Source of the DNA: Theristus sp. LFF4_11
Taxonomy: Eukaryota > Nematoda > Chromadorea > Monhysterida > Xyalidae
DNA: 64,000 nt
Assembly (NCBI GenBank): GCA_030248135.1
Contig: JASANC010001391.1
Location: forward strand, 1-64,000
Reading direction: 5' to 3'
Part shown: piece after piece, positions 57,801 to 64,000 of the stretch
How positions within the stretch are numbered: position 1 is the stretch's first letter
Layout: the number at the start of each line of letters is the position of its first letter
Translations under genes and position numbers: made by a program
Notes under the pieces: generated by a model
The model's input: only the letters and a program-made list of their open reading frames with translations
The model's database searches: none
What the model was told of the DNA's origin: nothing

Positions 57801-59211
57801 CAAAAATCCTCCGAATCTAATGCACAAACGACAACTGTTTTTTTTGTATCTGATCTCAAATTGGCTGCCGATTTTTCCACCGCCACCATCACCACCATAC
57901 CCGCGCGACGGTGTGGGGTACCGATGTGCGCAGCCCTAAAATACGATGTGCACCCCGCAAGAACAAACTTTGCAAGCTTTGCTTCCTTGCACCGGCTGCC
58001 TAGCAAATGGAGCACACCCCTCAAAGTGGTGCACAGCCCTCAAGCCGGTGTCGCCAAAATGCCACCGCAAAAAAATTCTTGCGGCCTGCGCACATTGGTA
58101 CCCCACAGCGCCGCGCGGGTATGATCACACCGCACACATGCCTTTAATTGCTGCAGCATCTTTGGCAACAGTGGTTGCAACAACAGGCGATCGCGATGGA
58201 ACCGTCGAATGACACCTGAATATACAAGCAATGTTCTGCACTTAGAATATCAAGTTCTCACTATCAGCTTCATTATTTGAAACTATTTGAACACAAAAAA
58301 TAATAAAAAAACATTTTTACCACCAGTTTTACTGATCGCCTCGTGTGCGAAATGAACGGATCCATCCTTGAACGGCGGCGGCAAAGTTCTGCGCAGAATC
58401 AATTGGCAAAAGTATGAAAGTATTTTTGAGATGACTTGAAACTACCATCCCAGATTGAAAGTAACGTCCTTTTGCACGATCAGCGTGTTCGTCATCTTGG
58501 CGCAGAACGTTCGACACAAGTTTTGTGGATTACTTGTCTTTTCCGTACGCGCAATACAGTTTTATCTCACTTCCAAAGTAAAAATTGGCATTTCTCAACA
58601 GAAAAAAAAACATTCCACTCGACTGACAATTTGATAATTTCTGTCAAATTGGCATAAAATAATCGAATTTTGACAGAAACAAAACTTCGACAACAAACAA
58701 AACAACAAAAAAACTTCAGCTGACTTTGAAACGTGATTCTCCACGTCGACGACTGATCGCGGCGAGGTGTTCAAGAGCGACTGAAGCAGGCGCACCAGCA
58801 ATTCCTCGACTCGACTGACTGCCTGTGGCTCAATTGCGGTGCCCGGATGCACCGTTTGACTCACCTGGAATTGAATTTCTGACCATTATATTGACAGACA
58901 CATCGGACTTTCTTCATTCACTCCGTTCATTCCGTGACATGAACATGAACTGCGAGCTCACCGTCACCGCTCACCTACATTCAAGTAAACTTGCAAATAC
59001 GAGGTACGGAACGGAGGCACATGCCCAGAAAAAAACAACGAACGATTTCTGCTCAAAAAAACTCACAGCTTCACAAAAAACTCACTTTCCAAAGCGTTTG
59101 CGCAAAAAAGTTCTGCCAACGAGTGTTCATGCTGTTGGACGTGCTTGCGCCAGTCGACGCGCCGTCGCACGTCGTTGTTGAAATACGATACTGGCGATAT
59201 TGGTCAGGCAT
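34239..59211 (-). CDS. Sos: Son of sevenless (SOS) Ras/Rac guanine-nucleotide exchange factor, 28 exons
   Basis: Exons (descending): 59211-59086, 58864-58725, 58388-58321, 58215-58142, 57793-57710, 57555-57469, 56740-56477, 56218-56090, 53064-52933, 52711-52613, 52249-52157, 51827-51644, 50396-50346, 50134-49970, 49741-49624, 49009-48926, 48760-48641, 48401-48281, 48069-47867, 46950-46710, 46128-45916, 45442-45260, 44757-44637, 44188-43953, 37612-37508, 37016-36766, 36447-36323, 35029-34239. The total is 4,608 nt, 1,535 residues. Histone folds (1-193) include [15 protein letters not shown] about 245-430 ([13 protein letters not shown]); PH about 485-604 (EKHNWMAAL); REM about 640-800 ([13 protein letters not shown]). 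The CDC25 domain (870-1115) has [19 protein letters not shown] and NPPCVPFF. The tail has PPPPLPPRR (about 1472) and PRLPPR, Grb2 SH3 ligands. It loads Ras with GTP at the membrane. Exon ends 37508 and 36766 are least certain. Confidence 0.95.
35486..35677 (+). mobile_element. tRNA-derived SINE, copy 2 (SOS intron 27)
   Basis: Same family as 33946-34138 but opposite orientation. The anticodon-loop position reads ACA instead of GCA. The B-box is intact (GGATCGAGCC). The 3' tail is a short ACA run (about 35660-35677). The two copies flank the SOS terminal exon as an inverted pair. Confidence 0.8.
36185..36245. repeat. Fragment of the GATTGGTTGGTGATCACGTG MITE family
   Basis: It shares TAGCTGATTGGTTGGTGATC and the following CACGTGATGCATG with the full copy at 37331-37481. 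Ends are missing. Confidence 0.6.
37331..37481. mobile_element. Full-length 151-bp Tc1/mariner-like MITE in SOS intron 25
   Basis: The ends read TACAGTCGAACTCTAAA and, inverted, TACAGTTGAACCCTAAA, and TA is at both borders as expected for Tc1/mariner/pogo insertions. AATCAGCTGATTGG lies just inside both ends. Related, mostly truncated copies sit in other SOS introns: 48111-48241, 49205-49380, 50501-50615, about 51460-51565 and about 52315-52430. No transposase. Confidence 0.75.
39610..41135. mobile_element. hAT transposon with intact ends in SOS intron 24
   Basis: The left end TAGGGATGGATCCGG and inverted right end TAGGGATGGAGCCGG are flanked by a perfect 8-bp direct repeat, ATCGTGAG (39602-39609 and 41136-41143), the hAT hallmark. 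Subterminal regions carry many copies of CCGGATCCGGCAAAA-type motifs on both strands, likely transposase-binding sites. The transposase inside is truncated and frameshifted, so the copy needs a helper. Confidence 0.92.
39866..40608 (-). pseudogene. Broken hAT transposase, C-terminal half
   Basis: Two frames are needed. 40608-40336 carries [10 protein letters not shown], the hAT catalytic-region hallmark. 40339-39866 carries [18 protein letters not shown] and [11 protein letters not shown], the hAT C-terminal dimerisation domain. The reading frame shifts around 40350-40370, and the N-terminal BED finger and first catalytic part are absent. The product cannot be functional as it stands. Confidence 0.85.
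41144..43952. other. Remainder of SOS intron 24 (left part)
   Basis: No domain was recognised. A 126-codon minus-strand frame at 41860-42240 is basic and low in information. The other side of the intron (37613-39601) is likewise featureless apart from AT-rich sequence. Confidence 0.4.
44189..46709. other. SOS introns 20-23, noncoding parts
   Basis: Between the exons in this span I see one dispersed repeat: GAGCGCGCGAA with TTTGAATGAAAGAAAAAA at 46205-46235, which also occurs at 53830-53865 inside an inverted-repeat element. A palindromic repeat at 46545-46625 (GGCAATTCAAAAT ... ATTTTGAATTCCC) has relatives at 53195-53275 and 56905-56970. Confidence 0.5.
47002..47431. mobile_element. C-rich MITE in SOS intron 19
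   Basis: Both ends read TACCGTATTACCTCTA (inverted on the right) and are bordered by TA. The interior is dominated by runs of C such as CCCCCCCAAAATAAACCCC and contains a second palindrome around AATCCCCCATGGGGGATTATT positions 47099-47120. A (GT)n tract follows at 47604-47622. Confidence 0.75.
50190..50300. repeat. (CAAA)n tetranucleotide microsatellite in SOS intron 13
   Basis: About 27 perfect units. It lies 35-45 bp from an exon edge (50346). Frames read through it are artefacts. Confidence 0.97.
53437..54505. mobile_element. Terminal-inverted-repeat element, copy 2 (SOS intron 8)
   Basis: It starts ATTATCTAAAAATGCGGGAG and ends in the inverse at 54505. Inner sequence shared with copy 1 includes the AAGGTGTTGTCTTCCGTTGA region near 54090, present inverted in copy 1 near 17140. 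Copy 2 is about 310 bp longer, partly because of an inserted dispersed repeat at about 53815-53900. Confidence 0.85.
54575..55425. repeat. 149-bp satellite array, inverted second locus
   Basis: About five and a half units of the satellite at 14737-16690 in reverse orientation (GAAATCGTCACGATTCAGTA). As at the first locus, the array is joined to the inverted-repeat element through ATTCTGACTTTTA and a GGTCGGACCAAA region (54506-54545). Confidence 0.93.
55426..56089. other. Rest of SOS intron 8
   Basis: AT-rich and without recognised features up to the exon at 56090-56218. Confidence 0.4.
57897..58124. mobile_element. Short inverted-repeat element in SOS intron 4
   Basis: The left end TACCCGCGCGACGGTGTGGG is mirrored at the right as CCCACAGCGCCGCGCGGGTA, with GGTACCGATGTGCGCAG inside both arms. 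TA borders suggest a Tc1/mariner-type MITE. It fills two thirds of the intron. Confidence 0.7.
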
Positions 59212-59317
59212 TTCGCTGAAAAAACACTTGACACATGTGGGAACAAAACTGAATTCGTAGCACGAATGGTTTCATAGTTATTCCGGGTTGGTTGGGGGCA
59301 GTAGCGAAAGCGGGACC

Positions 59318-59470
59318 TCGGGTGAGGGGGGGGGGTGTTTGCCTAATTTTAGAGGGGGGGGTCAGGTGCCTTCTCGGTGAGGGGGGGGGGGTGCACGGGC
59401 AGCAAATTTTCCTGAGGGGGGGGGTGCACTGGCAGAAAAATTTTGTGAGGGGGGGGGGTGCACGGGATCG
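59318..59470. repeat. G-run repeats upstream of the SOS start
   Basis: Five runs of 8-11 guanines are embedded in GTGAGGGGGG...TGCACGGGCAG-like units, only 110 bp 5' of the SOS ATG on the opposite sense. They could form quadruplexes. Confidence 0.8.
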
Positions 59471-59508
59471 CACGGGTAATACCAAATTTTTGCCTTAGAA
59501 AAACGGCT

Positions 59509-61092
59509 GTAGGTCGATCCGGTACCGGTCGATCCGGTACGGTCGATCCGGTACCGGTCGATCCGGTACCTGGCAATTTTCTAGGGCGGTCGATCCGGTA
59601 CCAGGTCGATCCGGTACTCGGTCGATCCGGTACCAATTGAAATTTTCAGCTGTTTTACGGGTTTTTAGCGTTCAATTCGTTATGTTTTCGATTTTTCTTT
59701 GGTTGATTGTTGATACGATTGTTGATGATACGATATGAGACGACGACGACTTGCGACACTTGGTTGGTTTTGGGAATCGTAATCTGATTCTGAAAAAAGC
59801 AAAACAAGTGTACCATATGTTTTTTTTTATTTTCTGAACTATTTTCCAGAAGAATAAAGCTCCAAGACGGTGAAAATTTGCAAAATTATCAGCTCAGCAA
59901 AAAAAGGAGAACAAAATAAAAGTATAAGTTTTGTTTTGTTTTGAAACATGTTCAACTGAATGTGATTGCGTTTTTGTTTTGAATCACATGTGCTCTTTTG
60001 TGCGACGTTTCGTGTTGTTTTCTTTTTTCTTGTATCTGGTGCAAGTGTGTGTCCATGTCACAGCTCTTTTTATCTCGCGTTTTTTCTGTGTGCTCTTGTG
60101 GCTTTTGTGTTCAGGGTATTCTTTTTGTTAACTAGCACTGTTACTTGCTTGCTGTTGCTCATCACTTGCTGTTAGCTGTATTTGGGATGGCACAGGAAAA
60201 ACAAAAGCCCATAAACAAAAAAATAACAAAAAAAAAGAAAAAAAAAAGAAAAAAAAGAGAAAAAAAAACAAGAGAGAAAAACTGCGATGAAGAAAAGAAA
60301 AGCAACTGTGCCGTGTTTATTTTGCTTTCTCTTGCTTAATTTAATCGTGCCTGAATGTCAATCGTGGCCGTTGTGCGCTGTCTGATGTTGTCGGTTCGTG
60401 ATCGCGCTATTTTATTTATTTCTTCTCTCAAGCTTCAATTGTGTTTGCGCGTTTTTTTTTAACATTCAATTGTTTCTGACTGTCGACGGTTGGTTTTATT
60501 TTGTGGATTTTGTTTCTTTGTGTGAATACCCGGGCAGTCATCTGCCCATTCGTTTGCATCGACTTTTTGCTTGCTTTCATTCATGCATTCACCAAGTTCA
60601 TCAATAATCTTGTGTTTCTTTAGGTTTTTTTTGTGACATCAATTGTGTTTGTTTTGCATAATGGAAGTTTTGTGAATGTGTTGATGTGAACTGGCCGTGA
60701 GGCATACAAATAAAATTGATTGATTGATTGATATGAAGACTGATTCGGTTCTCTTTTGGAGTTGAGGAAAAATGTCTGTTGTTTTTATTTTCATATTTCC
60801 CGCGAAAAAACCTCCGGTAAAATGTTTCAGACATCAGATAAAATGAGAGAAACGAAGAAAAATAGAAAACAAATCAGAAACAAATTGAATTGAATGCTAA
60901 AACAGTTGAAAATTTCAATTGGTACCGGATCGACCGAGTACCGGATCGACCTGGTAGCGGATCGACCTGGTACCGGATCGACCGCCCTAGAAAATTGCCA
61001 GGTACCGGATCGACCGGTACCGGATCGACCGTACCGGATCGACCGGTACCGGATCGACCGTACCGGATCGACCGGTACCGGATCGACCGCAT
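59509..61092. repeat. Inverted pair of GGTACCGGATCGACC arrays
   Basis: The left arm (59509-59656) has seven GGTCGATCCGGTACC units. The right arm (60898-61090) has about ten in the opposite orientation. Shared non-repeat segments (TGGCAATTTTCTAGGGC; AATTGAAATTTTCAGCTGTT) confirm that the arms are inverted copies. The 1.2-kb centre is AT-rich with no gene. Confidence 0.85.
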
Positions 61093-61255
61093 GCCTAGAA
61101 AAACACAGAAATTCTTGTAAAATACAGAATATTTTGTGCAAAGAAGCTGCTTGTTTGGTCAGAAACAACAAAATATATGCAGGGACAGACACAAACGTCA
61201 AGAAAAATGCAAAAATTACAGTATTTTTGGAAAAAATTGAGTTGAGATTGACCAC

Positions 61256-61510
61256 CGTGAGGGGGGGGTGCGATCCATAGTTGTTCTAGGGGGGGGGCCT
61301 GGGGGGGCCGGCCCAGTACCGTGGGCCCAAAAAAAATTTCGAGGGGGGGGGGTATGGTACCGTGGGGGGGGGGGGTGCCGACCAGTACCGTGGGCCCAAA
61401 AAAATTTTCGAGGGGGGGGTATGGTACCGTGGGGGGGTGCGTGCCGACCAAAAAGTGAGGGGGGGGGGGGGTCCAACCTATGGTAACGTGGGACCCCCCC
61501 CAGGGGGGTG
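61256..61510. repeat. G-run repeat block
   Basis: Eight or more runs of 7-12 guanines alternate with GGTACCGTGGGCCCAAAAAA-type units. MITE copy A inserted at its right edge, splitting a related G-rich stretch that resumes at 62236. Confidence 0.8.
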
Positions 61511-61519
61511 GGTCCCATG

Positions 61520-62235
61520 TAGGGTTGTTAAAAAAAACAAAAATCGTCATTTTTGTTTTTTTTTTTAAATTTTTTTTTTAAAAAATTTCAAAAATCAAAG
61601 TTGTGCTAAATCAATCAGGGAGTCCGAAGAACCACATATGATATGCAAGCGCCTCCCGAATGACACCCGTATGGCGGAACTTTGCAGATTTTGTTTTGGT
61701 GACCTCAATTACCCCTTTTCCAAACCGTCACCATGCCTCTTCTTGTGTTTTGACCTCCAAAACGTCACTAATTGTCCCCAGCTAAGCTAATGCTAAAGTG
61801 AAGACAAACATACCGCCTTGAAATTCGATCAATTCTTCTGATGGTGTCGCGACGACACGACACGAAGCAGCAACCAGACAACGTAGCGCTTGCAAACGGT
61901 GCAGCGAGCACAATCGGACGCTCTGCGAGGCTAATCGTCACCTTATCTGCATCGGAAATGGTAGGCTAAGCTTTGGGACGCTCAAAAACTTCATCGCAGA
62001 TGTTGTCGAAGCCTAAAATCAGTCGGTAAAACGGCCCAAAATCGACTGCTAAAGGTTTTACGAGGTATAATCAAAGAAAATTTTTGTTGAACTTTCGAAA
62101 AATTGTGCCAAAATTGAGGTTTTCAGAGCATATTAGAGGAAAATTTTTCGAATTAAAAAAAAAAAATCGGCATTTTTGTTTTTTTTTAATCACTTTTTTT
62201 AAAAAAAAAAAATTCATTTTTGTTTAACAACCCTA
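61520..62235. mobile_element. hAT-like MITE, copy A
   Basis: Termini TAGGGTTGTTAAA (inverted on the right) are flanked by a perfect 8-bp duplication GTCCCATG (61512-61519; 62236-62243). The AT-rich subterminal poly-A/poly-T arms surround a unique centre. No transposase. Confidence 0.92.
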
Positions 62236-62285
62236 GTCCCATGGGGGGGTGCATTTTTTCAAAATTTTCTGTGGGGGGTCCACCC

Positions 62286-63024
62286 TAGGGTTGTTAAAAA
62301 AAACAAAAATCGTCATTTTTGTTTTTTTTTTAAAAAAAAAAATTTTTTTTTAAAAAAAAAAAATTTCAAAAATCAAAGTTGTGCTGAATCAATCAGGGAG
62401 TCCGAAGAACCACATATGATATGCAAGCGCCTCCCGAATGACACCCGTATGGCGGAACTTTGCAGATTTTGTTTTGGTGACCTCAATTACCCCTTTTCCA
62501 AACCGTCACCATGCCTCTTCTTGTGTTTTGACCTCCAAAACGTCACTAATTGTCCCCAGCTAAGCTAATGCTAAAGTGAAGACAAACATACCGCCTTGAA
62601 ATTCGATCAATTCTTCTGATGGTGTCGCGACGACACGACACGAAGCAGCAACCAGACAACGTAGCGCTTGCAAACGGTGCAGCGAGCACAATCGGACGCT
62701 CTGCGAGGCTAATCGTCACCTTATCTGCATCGGAAATGGTAAGCTAAGCTTTGGGACGCTCAAAAACTTCATCGCAGATGTTGTCGAAGCCTAAAATCAG
62801 TCGGTAAAACGGCCCAAAATCGACTGCTAAAGGTTTTACGAGGTATAATCAAAGAAAATTTTTGTTGAACTTTCGAAAAATTGTGCCAAAATTGCGGTTT
62901 TCAGAGCATATTAGAGAAAAATTTTTCGAATTTTTTTTTTAAAAAAAAAATCGGCATTTTTGTTTTTTTTTTAATCACTTTTTTTTTTAAAAAAAAAAAA
63001 TTTCATTTTTGTTTAACAACCCTA
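62286..63024. mobile_element. hAT-like MITE, copy B
   Basis: Almost identical to copy A over the whole unique centre, differing mainly in A/T run lengths. Flanking octamers (GTCCACCC and TGCCCCCC) agree at five of eight positions, so the duplication is degraded or the copy arose by recombination. Confidence 0.88.
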
Positions 63025-63152
63025 TGCCCCCCCCCCCCACCCCCCCCCCCCCCATGAAATTTTTTCGCTCAAATTTGAAAGGAAAAACGCTAAATTTTGC
63101 TGCAAAATCTTTGAAATTACAATGAAGATGGTCAAGTTATCATATATTCAGC

Positions 63153-63767
63153 TAGGGTTGTTAAAAAAAACAAAAATCGTCATTTTTGTTTTTTTTTTTT
63201 TTTAAAATTTTTTTAAAAAAAAAAAATTTCAAAAATCAAAGTTGTGCTAAATCAATCAGGGAGTCCGAAGAACCACATATGATATGCATGCGCCTCCCGA
63301 ATGACTCCCGTATGGCGGAACTTTGCAGATTTTGTTTTGGTGACCTCAATTACCCCTTTTCCAAACCGTCACCATGCCTCTTCTTGTGTTTTGACCTCCA
63401 AAACGTCACTAATTGTCCCCAGCTAAGCTAATGCTAAAGTGAAGACAAACATACCGCCTTGAAATTCGATCAATTCTTCTGATGGTGTCGCGACGACACG
63501 ACACGAAGCAGCAACCAGACAACGTAGCGCTTGCAAACGGAGCAGCGAGCACAATCGGACGCTCTGCGAGGCGAATCGTCACCTTATCTGCATCGGAAAT
63601 GGTAGGCTAAGCTTTGGGACGCTCAAAAACTTCATCGCAGATGTTGTCGAAGCCTAAAATCAGTCGGTAAAACGGCCCAAAATCGACTGCTAAAGGTTTT
63701 ACGAGGTATAATCAAAGAAAATTTTTGTTGAACTTTCGAAAAATTGTGCCAAAATTGAGGTTTTCAG
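63153..63767. mobile_element. hAT-like MITE, copy C, 3' truncated
   Basis: Starts TAGGGTTGTTAAA and follows copies A and B until GAGGTTTTCAG, where it breaks into GGTTGGCCTACAG; the right terminus is missing. Confidence 0.85.
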
Positions 63768-64000
63768 GGTTGGCCTACAGAAATAAAAAAAAATGTACTA
63801 AACAGAGTAGAGCGTAGATTATCTTTGCACGCTTTGGTAAGAATTTTTTTTGCTTTGTAAATGTCAGGCAACGTCGTTCACAAATATATTTCATTGAATT
63901 TAATTGAAATGAATTGAATTGAAAGAAATTATGATTCAACAAAAACAAACTGCTTTTCTTTCTGCGTTCCTGTGGCTGCACTGAACGTCAGACTTTTTTT
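63768..64000. other. Unassigned window end
   Basis: AT-rich and without a recognised gene or repeat. Confidence 0.4.

Noticed and set aside
60145..60339. Lysine-rich 64-codon frame
   Set aside because: A-rich low-complexity DNA without homology or context.

Overview
The window is animal nuclear DNA, most likely from an invertebrate, and species cannot be fixed from the sequence alone. It holds two large multi-exon metazoan genes with canonical GT-AG introns, and they are convergent. Repeats are dense: transposons, short inverted-repeat elements, a tRNA-derived SINE pair and roughly 150-bp satellites. Both host genes have a splice-acceptor-like sequence at or within 4 nt of their first usable ATG, so 5' introns or spliced-leader trans-splicing are possible.

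1-10.4 kb: the right part of a Polinton/Maverick, a large self-synthesising DNA transposon related to viruses. On the minus strand it carries an intact protein-primed family B DNA polymerase gene (1,345 codons, ten exons), an FtsK/HerA-type packaging ATPase, a DDE integrase, a penton-like minor capsid gene cut by the window edge, two conserved unknown genes and several tiny membrane-protein ORFs. Most are packed with overlaps of 1 to 16 nt. One small two-exon gene diverges on the plus strand from a shared 216-bp promoter region. The major capsid and protease genes expected in Polintons are not seen and probably lie left of base 1.

10.4-23.7 kb: no recognised gene. It contains a 41-bp tandem array, a partial tandem duplication of about 1 kb, a 2.7-kb foldback element, a 149-bp satellite array next to a 759-bp inverted-repeat element, and a roughly 184-bp tandem repeat.

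23.7-32.7 kb (plus): a 13-exon ASPP-family gene (TP53BP2/iASPP relatives) of 1,200 codons. It has a coiled coil containing 50 consecutive glutamines, a PPxY motif, ankyrin repeats and a C-terminal SH3 domain.

34.2-59.2 kb (minus): a complete 28-exon Son-of-sevenless (SOS) Ras/Rac exchange factor of 1,535 codons. Domain order is histone folds, DH, PH, REM, CDC25, then a proline-rich tail with Grb2-type SH3 ligands. Its introns hold a hAT transposon with a perfect 8-bp target-site duplication, a second satellite plus inverted-repeat pair, SINE copy 2 and several MITE families. One SOS intron appears to be GC-AG. SOS activates Ras below receptor tyrosine kinases, and ASPP proteins are scaffolds that bind PP1 and p53-family or Ras-family partners; the adjacency alone does not prove shared regulation.

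59.3-64 kb: G-rich runs, an inverted pair of GGTACCGGATCGACC-type arrays, and three copies of a hAT-like MITE, one with a perfect 8-bp duplication.
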